Positions 18,318 through 29,913 of a DNA stretch of 64,000 nt are shown here, one piece after another. The notes beneath the pieces were generated by a model. It was not told the DNA's origin, searched no databases, and saw nothing but the letters and a program-made list of their open reading frames with translations. The stretch covers positions 1 through 64,000 of the forward strand of contig CANPVN010000001.1 of assembly GCA_947581755.1 (NCBI GenBank). Reading direction: 5' to 3'. Made by a program: the position numbers and the translations under genes. How positions within the stretch are numbered: the stretch's first letter is position 1; every line of letters begins with the position of its first letter. This DNA comes from an uncultured Clostridia bacterium. GTDB lineage: Bacteria; Bacillota; Clostridia; Christensenellales; Pumilibacteraceae.

Positions 18318-18806
18318 ATGAAGATAATGGGGATTGATCCCGGTTACGGTATAATCGGGTACGGTATTTTGGATAAATCGGGGAACAGATTGACTCCGCT
18401 AAAATACGGAGTGATAGAAACTCCGAAGGAAGAAAGCACCGCCGTGAGGTTGGCTATTCTCAATCAAGAACTTACCGAAATAATAAAAACTTATACTCCC
18501 GAAGAAATTGCGGTCGAGGATTTATTTTTCAATACCAATATTACCACGGGAATAAAAGTGGCGCAGGCTCGCGGTGTGATATTATTGTGTTCCATTCTCG
18601 AGTGCGGCAAATTGTTCGAGTATACGCCTTTGCAGATAAAACAGGCGCTTACGGGACAAGGAAGAGCAGAAAAAAAACAAGTACAATATATGGTTAAAGC
18701 CATTCTCGGTTTAAGCGAGATTCCCAAGCCCGACGATGCGGCGGATGCTCTCGCGGTGGCTATATGCCATGCAAATACGGGAATGTTCGGAAGGAATCTT
18801 AAATAG
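18318..18806 (+). CDS. ruvC: Holliday junction resolvase RuvC
   Basis: A 162-residue RNase H-fold endonuclease that cuts Holliday junctions symmetrically. The catalytic acidic residues are in place: D7 (MKIMGIDPGYG), E67 (AVED) and the C-terminal pair in KPDDAADALAVA. The length is typical. It is 5 nt after radC and 9 nt before ruvA. Confidence 0.96.
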   Translation: MKIMGIDPGYGIIGYGILDKSGNRLTPLKYGVIETPKEESTAVRLAILNQELTEIIKTYTPEEIAVEDLFFNTNITTGIKVAQARGVILLCSILECGKLFEYTPLQIKQALTGQGRAEKKQVQYMVKAILGLSEIPKPDDAADALAVAICHANTGMFGRNLK

Positions 18807-18815
18807 GAGACTTAA

Positions 18816-19394
18816 ATGTTTGAATATTTGTCGGGAATTGTTTCCGATATTAACGGATTTAATGTGATAATAGATGTCAACGGAGTCGGCTATTCTCTGT
18901 TGTGTTCTGCTTCCGCCGTCGGTTCTTTGAAAGTGGGAGAAAAGGCAAAAATTTATGCCTATCTTGCAGTGAGAGAAGATGATGTAAGTTTATACGGCTT
19001 TGATTCAAAAGCGGAAAAAAACATTTTTTTAAGATTGATAGAGGTAAGCGGAATAGGAGCAAAAGGCGCCATAGGCATACTTAGCAGCATATCTGCGGAT
19101 GAACTTGCGTTATGCATCGTAAACGGAGACGTCAAACGTCTCAATTCCGTCAAGGGAATCGGTAAAAAGACCGCGGAGAGAATTGTATTGGAACTTCGCG
19201 ATAAACTCAATCTCGAACTCAAAGATTCCGCCGTCACGGATTATGTTCCCGTTGCCGAAGTTTCCGACGATGCTTTGATGGCTCTTATGAGTTTGGGCTT
19301 TAACAAAAACGAAGCGGCAAAAGCGTTGGCAAATGTAGATAAATCTCTTCCCGTAGAGGAAATGATAAGATTGGCACTGAAAAACAAGCGTTAA
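18816..19394 (+). CDS. ruvA: Holliday junction branch-migration protein RuvA
   Basis: A 192-residue protein with the three RuvA domains: an N-terminal OB fold (residues 1-62), tandem helix-hairpin-helix motifs (VSGIGAKGAIGILSS and VKGIGKKTAERIVLEL) and a C-terminal RuvB-binding UBA-like domain (DDALMALMSLGFNKNEAAKAL). It forms the tetramer that holds the junction for RuvB. RBS taggag precedes the ATG; ruvB follows after 12 nt. Confidence 0.96.
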   Translation: MFEYLSGIVSDINGFNVIIDVNGVGYSLLCSASAVGSLKVGEKAKIYAYLAVREDDVSLYGFDSKAEKNIFLRLIEVSGIGAKGAIGILSSISADELALCIVNGDVKRLNSVKGIGKKTAERIVLELRDKLNLELKDSAVTDYVPVAEVSDDALMALMSLGFNKNEAAKALANVDKSLPVEEMIRLALKNKR

Positions 19395-19406
19395 AAGGAG
19401 TCGGAT

Positions 19407-20445
19407 ATGGACGAAAGATTGATCAGTCCCGAAGAATTGAATAACGAGGATGAACTTGACTATACGTTAAGACCCAAAACGCTTGATGAATATGTTGGGC
19501 AAGAACAGATAAAAGCCAATTTGCAAGTATATATCAAGGCGTCAAAGATGCGCAAGGAAGCATTGGATCATGTGTTGTTATACGGCCCTCCGGGACTCGG
19601 CAAAACCACATTATCGCACATAATCGCCAACGAACTCGGTGTGCAAATCCATATAACAAGCGGACCCACTATTGAGCGCGCGGGAGATCTTGCCGCGATT
19701 TTGACAAACCTCGGAGAAAACGACGTGTTGTTTATCGATGAGATACATCGACTTAATCGCGCGGTAGAAGAGATTTTGTATTCCGCAATGGAAGATTATG
19801 CGCTTGATATAATGATAGGCAAGGGTCCGAGCGCAAGAAGCATGCGAATAAATCTTCCGAAATTCACTCTTATAGGCGCTACGACGAGAGCAGGTATGTT
19901 GACGGGACCTTTGCGCGATCGCTTCGGTATAATAGGGCGACTTGAAATATACACTCCCGAGCAACTTGCTCGGATTTTGCGTCGTTCCTCGTCGATTTTG
20001 AATATCAAACTTTCCGAAGACGCGTGTACGGAAATTTCCCGCAGAAGCAGAGGTACTCCTCGAATTGCAAACAGACTTTTGAAAAGAGTACGCGATTTTG
20101 CCGACGTCGAAGGTTCGTCTGTCGTAACAAAGGAAATTGCGGAACATGCACTGAAATGCATGGACATAGATGATCTCGGATTGGATTACAGCGACCGAAA
20201 AGTCCTGAAAACAATGATTGAAAAGTTCGAAGGGAAGCCCGTTGGATTGGATACTTTGGCAGCGGCTACGGGAGAAGAATCCGTAACCATAGAGGACGCG
20301 ATAGAACCTTATCTTATGCAAATAGGATTTATTGCAAGAACAGGCAGAGGCAGAATTTGTTTGCCTGCGGCATATCGTCATCTCGGATATAATTTAAGCG
20401 AAGCGGATAATAGGCAATTGAGTATTTTTGAGGTACAGGATTCAG

Positions 20446-20459
<14 letters not shown>
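19407..20459 (+). CDS. ruvB: Holliday junction helicase motor RuvB
   Basis: A 350-residue AAA+ ATPase that drives branch migration with RuvA. It has the RuvB N-terminal [18 protein letters not shown], Walker [11 protein letters not shown], Walker B FIDEIHRL, sensor 1 [19 protein letters not shown] and the C-terminal winged helix ([16 protein letters not shown]). It overlaps queA by 14 nt. Confidence 0.97.
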
Positions 20460-22631
<2,172 letters not shown>

Positions 22632-22726
22632 AGAGCGTAAACCCGTTAAAATTCTACTGAAAAAAGGGACGGATCGTCGGCAAAAGGCGGAAAGGATTTT
22701 TGTCGCTTTTTTCTTAAAAGTATTTC

Positions 22727-22753
22727 AAAGGAAAATGACTTTTTTCCTTTTAT
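22727..22753 (+). terminator. Rho-independent terminator after tgt
   Basis: A 9-bp stem aaaggaaaa (22727-22735) with ttttccttt (22742-22750) followed by tattt. It closes the yebC-tgt cluster before the rpsB promoter. Confidence 0.65.
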
Positions 22754-22757
22754 TTAC

Positions 22758-22786
22758 TTGTTTTTTTTATTTGACTATGATATAAT
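22758..22786 (+). promoter_or_regulatory. Promoter of rpsB-tsf
   Basis: TTGTTT (22758-22763), 17-nt spacer, extended -10 TGATATAAT (TATAAT at 22781-22786). Confidence 0.82.
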
Positions 22787-22792
22787 AATTGA

Positions 22793-22906
22793 AGTTTTTT
22801 GATTTCACACCCGAAAGCGGAGTGCTTTCTGTTGCGTAAGAAAATTTTTAATCTTGCGTTGAAAAGCACGAATGATGCGCGGGGAGGCAAAAACAGGAGG
22901 AAAAAA
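22793..22906 (+). promoter_or_regulatory. Structured rpsB leader RNA with two competing hairpins
   Basis: The about 114-nt leader can form a long hairpin, GTGCTTT (22822-22828) with AAAGCAC (22863-22869) enclosing CGTAAG (22835-22840) with CTTGCG (22853-22858). A short hairpin GAAAGC (22813-22818) with GCTTTC (22824-22829) uses the same strand, so the two exclude each other. Autogenous control by S2 is known for rpsB leaders in bacteria; whether this is such a leader is inference. Confidence 0.5.
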
Positions 22907-23779
22907 ATGGAAAATGTAATTTCAATGAAGCAGCTTCTTGAAGCAGGTGTACACTTCGGACACCCTACAAGAAAATGGAACCCCAAGATGAAGAAGTATA
23001 TATATACCGCTCGAAACGATATATATATCATAAATCTCGAAAAGACGGTCGGTCTTATCGATGAAGCGTATGCCTTTATCAAATCCGTTGCGGATTCGGG
23101 TAAGAACATTTTGTTTGTCGGTACGAAAAAGCAGGCTCAGGAAGCAATAAAGAGCGAAGCCGAAAAATGCGGAATGTTTTATATTAATTACAGATGGCTC
23201 GGCGGTACTTTGACAAATTTCACAACTATAAGATCGAGAATAGAAAGACTCAACAAACTCAACCAAATGGAAAAGATGAATGAGTTTGCCGTATTACCCA
23301 AGAAAGAAGTAAGCAAATTGATTGCCGAGCGTGATAAACTCGAACAAAATCTCGGCGGTATCAAAGATATGAGAACTCTTCCGGGAGCGATTTTCGTTGT
23401 CGATCCCAAGAAAGAGCATTTGGCGGTAGCCGAAGCAAGAAGTTTGGGTATTCCCGTCGTAGGTATCGTAGATACAAACTGCGATCCCGATGAAGTGGAT
23501 TATATAATTCCCGGAAACGATGACGCGATTCGCGCTATAAAGCTTATAGTGGGCGCGATGGCGGACGCCGTAATCGAAGCGAAAGAGGGAGAAGAAGGAC
23601 TTAAAGCGCGTAAAGAAATAGAAGCGCAGATGCAAGCCAAGTTGGAAGCGGAAATGCAAGCAAAACTCGAGGCTGAAGGTTTGGCTCAGAGTGAAGATAC
23701 CGAAGTTACCGAAGGCGTGGGCGATAAGACCGAAGAACCTTCCCAAGAAAATGTTGTTGAAGAGAAAAAAGACGAATAA
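22907..23779 (+). CDS. rpsB: Ribosomal protein S2 with acidic C-terminal extension
   Basis: A 290-residue S2 of the 30S subunit. The S2 core ([74 protein letters not shown]) ends near residue 225. A further about 60 residues follow: a charged helix with a near-perfect repeat of [10 protein letters not shown]-type units and a Glu/Asp-rich tail. The ATG at 22907 has caggaggaa upstream and matches family starts. tsf follows after 13 nt, as usual. Confidence 0.96.
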   Translation: MENVISMKQLLEAGVHFGHPTRKWNPKMKKYIYTARNDIYIINLEKTVGLIDEAYAFIKSVADSGKNILFVGTKKQAQEAIKSEAEKCGMFYINYRWLGGTLTNFTTIRSRIERLNKLNQMEKMNEFAVLPKKEVSKLIAERDKLEQNLGGIKDMRTLPGAIFVVDPKKEHLAVAEARSLGIPVVGIVDTNCDPDEVDYIIPGNDDAIRAIKLIVGAMADAVIEAKEGEEGLKARKEIEAQMQAKLEAEMQAKLEAEGLAQSEDTEVTEGVGDKTEEPSQENVVEEKKDE

Positions 23780-23792
23780 GGAGATATAAATT

Positions 23793-24719
23793 ATGGCATT
23801 TACGGCAAAAGACGTAGCAAAATTAAGAGAAATAACGGGCGCCGGCATGATGGATTGCAAGAAGGCGCTCACGCACACCGACGGCGATATGGATAAGGCT
23901 GCAGAGTATTTGAGAGAAATAGGCGTAAATATCGCTATGAAAAAGAGTTCGAGAATAGCATCCGAGGGCGCTGTCAGTTCATATACCTCACAGGATGGAA
24001 AAATCGGTGTTTTGGTAGAGATAAATTGCGAGTCCGACTTCGTTTCAAAGGGCGAAGGCTTCCAGACTATGGGTAAAAAACTTGCCGAGCACATAGCAAA
24101 AATAAAGCCCGCAAATGAAGAAGAGTTTTTAAAAGCGCCTTACGAGGGCGGCACGGTAAATGATTTCATCACTGCCGAAATCGCAAAGATAGGCGAAAAG
24201 ATTTCCTTCCGCAGATTTTCTTTGCAGGAGATAGCAAACGGACACGAAGAAGCGTATATTCACATGGGCGGTAAGATAGGCGTGTTATTAGAGGTCGAAA
24301 CAGGAAAGGATTTAAGCGGTGACGCCGAGTTCAAGACAATGTGCCATGACATAGCAATGCATATTGCCGCATTCGCTCCCAAATATCTCTATAATGAAGA
24401 AGTTCCCGCCGAAGAGATCGATCATGAAAAAGAAATTCTGAAGATTCAGGCGCTCAACGATCCCAAGAATGCAAACAAGCCCGAGATGGTTTTGAATAAA
24501 ATGATAGAGGGTCGATTGGGTAAATTCTTTAAAGAAGTTTGCTTGATAGATCAGGATTTTGCAAAAGATGCAAGCATAACAATTCGTCAGCTTGTCGATG
24601 GATTTGCAAAGAAGACGGGCACTCAAATCAAACTTAAAAAATTCACCCGCTTTGTAATGGGCGAGGGACTTGAAAAGAAGTCGGAAAACTTCGCTGAAGA
24701 AGTTGCAAAGATGATGTAA
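23793..24719 (+). CDS. tsf: Elongation factor Ts
   Basis: A 308-residue nucleotide-exchange factor for EF-Tu. The N-terminal UBA-like domain (AKDVAKLREITGAGMMDCKKAL) and the core region with INCESDFVSKGEGF, which contains the TDFV-like EF-Tu contact, are seen, followed by the dimer-type second half. RBS aaggag precedes the ATG. It ends at a terminator. Confidence 0.96.
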   Translation: MAFTAKDVAKLREITGAGMMDCKKALTHTDGDMDKAAEYLREIGVNIAMKKSSRIASEGAVSSYTSQDGKIGVLVEINCESDFVSKGEGFQTMGKKLAEHIAKIKPANEEEFLKAPYEGGTVNDFITAEIAKIGEKISFRRFSLQEIANGHEEAYIHMGGKIGVLLEVETGKDLSGDAEFKTMCHDIAMHIAAFAPKYLYNEEVPAEEIDHEKEILKIQALNDPKNANKPEMVLNKMIEGRLGKFFKEVCLIDQDFAKDASITIRQLVDGFAKKTGTQIKLKKFTRFVMGEGLEKKSENFAEEVAKMM

Positions 24720-24725
24720 TTACAG

Positions 24726-24752
24726 TGGGACGGTATTTTTACTGTCCCATTT
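24726..24752 (+). terminator. Rho-independent terminator after tsf
   Basis: A 10-bp stem with one G-T pair (24726-24735 with 24740-24749), loop TTTT, then tttcttt. It separates rpsB-tsf from pyrH. Confidence 0.85.
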
Positions 24753-24776
24753 CTTTAGATTTACGGAGGTGGATAT

Positions 24777-25472
24777 ATGTATAAAAGGATTCTACTTAAA
24801 ATCAGCGGAGAAGCGCTTGCCGGAGAACACGGTGTAGGTATAGATCCTAAACGTGTTGACGATGTTGTAAATCAACTTGTTACACTGCATAACAACGGTT
24901 TACAGATAGGTATAGTTGTCGGCGGCGGCAATTTTTGGCGCGGAAGGCAAGGAACGCACATGGACAGAACCACAGCGGATCACATGGGAATGTTGGCTAC
25001 CGTCATGAATGCTTTGGCGCTTCAGGATGCGATAGAGGCAAAAAATATTTCCACGCGAGTACAGACGGCAATAAGTATCAATCAAATAGCGGAACCTTAT
25101 ATTCTCAGGAAGGCATTGAAACATTTTGATAAAGGAAGGATAGTTATTTTTGCTTGCGGAACGGGGAATCCTTATTTTTCCACGGATTCGGGCGCGGCAT
25201 TGCGTGCCGCGGAAATAAAAGCCGATGTCCTTCTTATGGCAAAAAATATCGACGGAGTTTATGATAAGGATCCGAATAAATTCAAAGATGCACATAAATA
25301 CGATAGGATAACTTATATGGATGTGATAAATCAAGGATTGTCCGTTATGGATTTGACTTCGATAACCATGTGCAAAGAAAACAATATACCCATTATAGCG
25401 TTCGGACTCAATATTCCCAATAGCCTTGTAGATGCGGCAATGGGTGAAAAAATAGGTACATTGATTAGTTAA
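24777..25472 (+). CDS. pyrH: UMP kinase
   Basis: A 231-residue amino-acid-kinase-fold enzyme phosphorylating UMP to UDP. It opens YKRILLKISGEALAGE and has GGGNFWRG, TADHMGMLATVMNALALQDA and FACGTGNPYFSTDSGAALRA, all PyrH signatures. RBS cggagg precedes the ATG. Position between tsf and frr is the standard bacterial order. Confidence 0.97.
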   Translation: MYKRILLKISGEALAGEHGVGIDPKRVDDVVNQLVTLHNNGLQIGIVVGGGNFWRGRQGTHMDRTTADHMGMLATVMNALALQDAIEAKNISTRVQTAISINQIAEPYILRKALKHFDKGRIVIFACGTGNPYFSTDSGAALRAAEIKADVLLMAKNIDGVYDKDPNKFKDAHKYDRITYMDVINQGLSVMDLTSITMCKENNIPIIAFGLNIPNSLVDAAMGEKIGTLIS

Positions 25473-25478
25473 AAACGA

Positions 25479-25507
25479 TTGTACTCGCAAAAAAAATTTG
25501 ATATAAT
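25479..25507 (+). promoter_or_regulatory. Internal promoter before frr
   Basis: TTGTAC (25479-25484), 17-nt spacer, extended -10 TGATATAAT (25502-25507), between pyrH and frr. Confidence 0.78.
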
Positions 25508-25542
25508 ATACTTAAAAAATACGGTAGACAGGAGGCATATAT

Positions 25543-26118
25543 ATGAAGTTTGAAAACGAAGAAGTACAACTTCTTTTCGATGTTTATCAAGAGGATCTTA
25601 AGAAGGCGATCGATCATCTTAAGACGCAGTTGCTCACCATAAGAGCGGGCAGGGCAAATCCGCACATTCTTGATAAAATAACGGTGGATTATTACGGAAC
25701 ACTTACTCCTTTGAATCAAATGGCGAACATTTCCGTTCCCGAAGCGCGCATGCTTACGATTTCTCTTTGGGATGCGAGTATGATCAAAGAAGTCAACAAG
25801 GCGATTTTGGCGTCCGATATAGGAATAACTCCTACCGATGACGGAAAAATCATACGATTGATTTTCCCTCAACTTACCGAAGAAAGACGCAAAGAATTGG
25901 TTAAACAGGTCAAAAAGATAGGCGAGGACAGCAAAGTCGTTTTGCGCAATTCTCGTCGCGATGCAAACGAGGCTATAAAAAAGCTCAAAAAGGATAACAA
26001 TATTTCGGAAGACGAACAAGCGGAATGCGAGAAGGAAATTCAAAAGATATTGGATAGTTCTGTTCAACTTGTTGATGATTTATTAAAAGATAAGGAAAAA
26101 GAAATTCTTGAAGTATAG
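25543..26118 (+). CDS. frr: Ribosome recycling factor
   Basis: A 191-residue RRF that splits post-termination ribosomes with EF-G. The conserved segments LLTIRAGRANPHILDKITVDYYGTLTPL, NISVPEARMLTISLWD and the C-terminal helix RRDANEAIKKLKKD are present. The RBS caggagg precedes the ATG. It overlaps uppS by 11 nt. Confidence 0.96.
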   Translation: MKFENEEVQLLFDVYQEDLKKAIDHLKTQLLTIRAGRANPHILDKITVDYYGTLTPLNQMANISVPEARMLTISLWDASMIKEVNKAILASDIGITPTDDGKIIRLIFPQLTEERRKELVKQVKKIGEDSKVVLRNSRRDANEAIKKLKKDNNISEDEQAECEKEIQKILDSSVQLVDDLLKDKEKEILEV

Positions 26119-26791
26119 CCCCGAACATGTCGGTATAATAATGGACGGCAACGGAAGATGGGCAACAAAAAGAGGTTTGCCGAGAATGATGGGACACAAC
26201 GCAGGAGTAAAAAGGTTGATTAAGATATTGCCTTATATTTACGAGCGTGGCGTAAAATGTGTTTCACTGTACGCTTTTTCGACAGAGAATAAATTTCGAC
26301 CTGCCGAAGAAGTGGATAATCTCATGAAGTTGTTGTCTAAAAATTTACAAAAACTTTCGGACGAGATTGCCGACAAAGATATAAAATTTTCGGTAATGGG
26401 GGATACCGATTTTCTCCCTTCCGATGTAAGAGAAACAATAAAAGCGTTGACGGAGCAAACGAAACATAAACAAGGCGGATATTTGAATGTGGCATTGAAT
26501 TACGGAGCGCAGGACGAGATTTTGCGTGCCGTAAACCTTGCCGTCAAAAAACGAAAAGAACTGAATAAACAGGAATTTTCGGAATTGCTTTACACAGCCG
26601 GACTTCCCGCTCTCGATCTCATTATCAGAACGGGAGGAGAAAAAAGATTGAGTAATTTTATGCTATATCAAGCGGCTTATGCGGAGTTGTATTTTACCGA
26701 TATCTTATGGCCTGATTTTACCGAAAAGGAAGTAGATAAAGCATTGGATTTTTATGAGAAACGAAACAGACGTTTCGGCAGAGTCGATTAA
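26108..26791 (+). CDS. uppS: Isoprenyl (undecaprenyl) diphosphate synthase
   Basis: A 227-residue cis-prenyltransferase making the undecaprenyl carrier used in cell-wall synthesis. The catalytic motif MDGNGRWATKRG near the N-terminus, the SLYAFSTENKFRP segment and RTGGEKRLSNFMLYQAAYAELYF identify it. The frame opens with a TTG at 26108 inside frr; the next in-frame ATG would start at MDGNGRW and cut off the first strand, so the coupled TTG is preferred. First lipid gene of the uppS-cdsA-dxr-rseP-ispG run. Confidence 0.93.
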   Translation: MKYSPEHVGIIMDGNGRWATKRGLPRMMGHNAGVKRLIKILPYIYERGVKCVSLYAFSTENKFRPAEEVDNLMKLLSKNLQKLSDEIADKDIKFSVMGDTDFLPSDVRETIKALTEQTKHKQGGYLNVALNYGAQDEILRAVNLAVKKRKELNKQEFSELLYTAGLPALDLIIRTGGEKRLSNFMLYQAAYAELYFTDILWPDFTEKEVDKALDFYEKRNRRFGRVD

Positions 26792-26804
26792 GTAATATTT
26801 ATAT

Positions 26805-27671
26805 ATGAAAAAACGAATTATTACAGGTAGTTTAATTGCCATTGTTTTTATAGGCGTTCTTTGCGGGACTCTTTTGTTGAGTACGCTGTTTTATGATGTT
26901 TTCATAATATTGATATCGATAGGCGCGATATTCGAACTTTGGCGATGCCTTGATGATAAACATTATATCGATGTGCTTATATTGGCTTTTCTTGCGGCTT
27001 TCGGATGTTATGCGATATTGATGTTCGATAATTCGGGTTTTGCTTCATTGGGTTGGTGCTTTGTCGTTTTGCTTGCCGCGGCAGTATCGGAATTTGTTAT
27101 TTGCATGTTTTTAGGTAGGAATATTGATTGCGTTAAAAATTTTATTCTCATACTTTTTTATCCTACGGCATTGATCGTTTGTTTGCTTGCAATCAATCAT
27201 TTAATAGTCGATGAGTTGAAATTTTCCGCTGTTTTGCTCATGTTTACAGTTTCTGCTTTTACCGATATGTTTGCGTATTTCGGTGGAACTTTGATAGGCG
27301 GTCCAAAACTTTGTCCCGCGATAAGTCCCAAAAAGACCGTAGCGGGCGCCGTTGTCGGATTATGCGGAGGCATTGCTGCTGCGGGATTGGTTATTTTATT
27401 TGCTCTTGTTCCCGCATTTGATTTTTTGAACATAAGCATCTTTGCCACAAAAACAGCCTATATAGTCAATATTTTGATTATGGGAGTTTTGGGTTCGGTT
27501 TGTACGCAGATAGGAGATCTTGTCGCTTCATTTATAAAGAGACAGGTCGGTATAAAAGATTTCGGCAAACTCTTACCCGGGCACGGAGGAATAATGGATA
27601 GAATAGACGGATTTGCCGTCAATGGATTTTTCTTGTTTGTCTATACGGCAATATTTCAAATGTTATTATGA
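26805..27671 (+). CDS. cdsA: Phosphatidate cytidylyltransferase
   Basis: A 288-residue integral membrane enzyme making CDP-diacylglycerol from phosphatidic acid and CTP. About eight hydrophobic spans are seen, and the C-terminal CDP-alcohol signature reads KDFGKLLPGHGGIMDRIDG. It overlaps dxr by 4 nt (ATGA). Confidence 0.95.
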   Translation: MKKRIITGSLIAIVFIGVLCGTLLLSTLFYDVFIILISIGAIFELWRCLDDKHYIDVLILAFLAAFGCYAILMFDNSGFASLGWCFVVLLAAAVSEFVICMFLGRNIDCVKNFILILFYPTALIVCLLAINHLIVDELKFSAVLLMFTVSAFTDMFAYFGGTLIGGPKLCPAISPKKTVAGAVVGLCGGIAAAGLVILFALVPAFDFLNISIFATKTAYIVNILIMGVLGSVCTQIGDLVASFIKRQVGIKDFGKLLPGHGGIMDRIDGFAVNGFFLFVYTAIFQMLL

Positions 27672-28774
27672 AAAGGATCGCGCTATTGGGAAGTACGGGT
27701 TCTATAGGCAGACAAACTTTGAACGTTGTTCGCAGATACCCGAATAAATTCAAAATACAAGCGCTGTTTGCAAACAGTTCCGTTGATTTATTGAAAGTTC
27801 AGGCGGAAGAGTTTGCTCCGCGGTATTTGGCATTGGGCGACGAAAGCAGAGTAAAAGAACTCGACACACTGAAAGCCGAAGTATTTTCCGGCGCAGATGC
27901 CGCGCGAAAGCTTTGCGAACTCGATGATATCGATGTAGTTGTAGTGGCGGTTGTAGGAATGGCAGGACTTGATCTTGTTGTTTCCGCACTGAAAAACAAA
28001 AAAATAATAGCGCTTGCGAACAAAGAATCATTGGTTGCGGGCGGTAAACTTATTAATGATATCATGCGGGAAACAAATGGCGTGATATTGCCCATAGACA
28101 GCGAACACAGCGCGGTTTGGCAATGCCTTCAAGATAAAGAGGGCGTAAAAAAAATAATTCTGACTGCAAGCGGCGGTCCCTTCCGAGGATATTCGAAAGA
28201 AAAACTTCGCGATGTTTCCGTCGAACAGACGTTAAAGCACCCCAATTGGAGTATGGGGAAAAAGATAACCGTTGACAGCGCAACGATGATGAATAAAGCG
28301 TTTGAGATTATCGAAGCGCGTTGGTTGTTTGACGCCGAGGATGTCGATTATGTAATACACCCCGAAAGCATAATTCATTCGTTGGTTGAGTATTATGACG
28401 GTAGCATGATTGCGCAATTGGCGGTGCCGAATATGGAAATTCCCATTGCGTATGCGCTGTCTTATCCGCAGCGATTGAAAAATCCTTTCGGCAGTTTTCA
28501 ATTCGATAGGCCGTTGACTTTTATAAAACCCGATGAAACGGTTTTCAATGCGCCTCGGCTTGCATATAATTGTTTGAGAAAGGGTGGAAATTCCGCTTGC
28601 GCTTTGAATGCCGCAAACGAAGCTGCCGTTGAATTGTTTTTGGAACGGAAAATAAGTTTTCTTGAAATTACAAAAATATGCGAAGATGCATTGAAGCATT
28701 TCAGATTTATTCCCGAGCCGAGCTTAAATGATCTGCATGATACTTTTACGGAAGTTTATACGAGTATAAAATAG
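27668..28774 (+). CDS. dxr: 1-deoxy-D-xylulose 5-phosphate reductoisomerase
   Basis: A 368-residue MEP-pathway enzyme converting DXP to MEP with NADPH. It opens MKRIALLGSTGSIGRQTL (Rossmann motif), then ALANKESLVAGG, PIDSEHSAVWQCL with metal-binding acidic residues and KKITVDSATMMNKAFEIIEA. It supplies isoprenoid precursors for the uppS product, together with ispG downstream. Confidence 0.96.
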   Translation: MKRIALLGSTGSIGRQTLNVVRRYPNKFKIQALFANSSVDLLKVQAEEFAPRYLALGDESRVKELDTLKAEVFSGADAARKLCELDDIDVVVVAVVGMAGLDLVVSALKNKKIIALANKESLVAGGKLINDIMRETNGVILPIDSEHSAVWQCLQDKEGVKKIILTASGGPFRGYSKEKLRDVSVEQTLKHPNWSMGKKITVDSATMMNKAFEIIEARWLFDAEDVDYVIHPESIIHSLVEYYDGSMIAQLAVPNMEIPIAYALSYPQRLKNPFGSFQFDRPLTFIKPDETVFNAPRLAYNCLRKGGNSACALNAANEAAVELFLERKISFLEITKICEDALKHFRFIPEPSLNDLHDTFTEVYTSIK

Positions 28775-28788
28775 AGCAAGGAGAGAAG

Positions 28789-29913
28789 ATGATAGTTCTA
28801 TATATTTTGTTGGCAATAGTTGTTTTGTTGGTAATGATAATAGTCCATGAATTTGGGCATTATCTCGCGGGCAAAATACTGAAATTCAAAATAAACGAAT
28901 TTTCGGTAGGCTTCGGACCGAAAATTTTTTCCAAGAAAAAAAAGAACGGAGAGGTATTTTCGTTAAGATTGATACCGTTGGGCGGCTATTGCGCTTTTGA
29001 CGGAGAAGACGAAGTCGATTCCGAAAAGAACGAAGAGCCTTTCCCCGAAGAAACAAAACCGCAAGAAGAACAGTGTGAGGAACAGCCTCGTTTGAAGAAG
29101 TTCAACGAGCAACCTCCTTGGAAAAGAATAATCGTGCTTATAAGCGGCGGAATGTTCAATATACTTTCGGCGATAATCTTTTCATTGATGTACGTGGCAA
29201 TCGTAGGCGCGCAGATCCCTGTTATTTCTTCCGATCTCGTTGCCGACAGACTTATGGAAGGCGATCGGATAGTCGCGGTTGAAGGTGTGGAAGTCAGTGT
29301 TTTACATCCGTTTAATGAAATTTTTCCTGCGGCAGAGGAAGGTAAAGCCGTAACGGTAACGATAGAGAGAAACGGAGAAAGAAAAGACGTCGAATTGGTG
29401 GGAAGTCGTTTCGAGATGAAAGACGATAAAGGCAATTATATTTTCGAGAACGGCGAAATAAAGACAGAAGTAAAGTACGGATTGCAATACGGGAATACCG
29501 AGTTCAGAAAATACGGCTTTTTCAAAACCATAGGACTCAGTTTTCCTTTTACGGGGAAAATGATAGGAGCTGTTTTTCAATCTCTTTGGATGTTGATAAC
29601 GGGGCAAGTAGCCATTACCGATGTCACGGGTCCTATAGGTACCGTTACGGTAATTGCGGAATATACTCAAATAAATATTTTGAATTTGTTTGTATTTTTG
29701 CCTTTGATTTCTGCAAATTTGGGAGTTTTCAATTTGTTGCCTATTCCAGCTCTCGACGGGTCGAAGGTTGTATTTTGTTTGATCGAGTGGGTAAGAGGTA
29801 AGCCAATAAAGCCGGAGATAGAAGCCAAGATTCATACAATAGGGCTATTTGTTCTGTTTGGATTGGTAATTGCTTTGGATATTGCCGGGCTTATAATCAG
29901 GAGTTTAGGGTGA
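28789..29913 (+). CDS. rseP: Site-2 membrane protease RseP/RasP
   Basis: A 374-residue intramembrane metalloprotease. The zinc motif HEFGH (H20, E21, H24) lies in the first membrane span; a PDZ region follows (about residues 150-230), and the second metal motif with NLLPIPALDGSK is in a C-terminal span. A charged Glu-rich insert (about residues 80-110) is seen after GGYCAF. In Bacilli the orthologue cleaves anti-sigma factors and leftover signal peptides; targets here are unknown. The ispG start overlaps its stop by 4 nt. Confidence 0.94.
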   Translation: MIVLYILLAIVVLLVMIIVHEFGHYLAGKILKFKINEFSVGFGPKIFSKKKKNGEVFSLRLIPLGGYCAFDGEDEVDSEKNEEPFPEETKPQEEQCEEQPRLKKFNEQPPWKRIIVLISGGMFNILSAIIFSLMYVAIVGAQIPVISSDLVADRLMEGDRIVAVEGVEVSVLHPFNEIFPAAEEGKAVTVTIERNGERKDVELVGSRFEMKDDKGNYIFENGEIKTEVKYGLQYGNTEFRKYGFFKTIGLSFPFTGKMIGAVFQSLWMLITGQVAITDVTGPIGTVTVIAEYTQINILNLFVFLPLISANLGVFNLLPIPALDGSKVVFCLIEWVRGKPIKPEIEAKIHTIGLFVLFGLVIALDIAGLIIRSLG

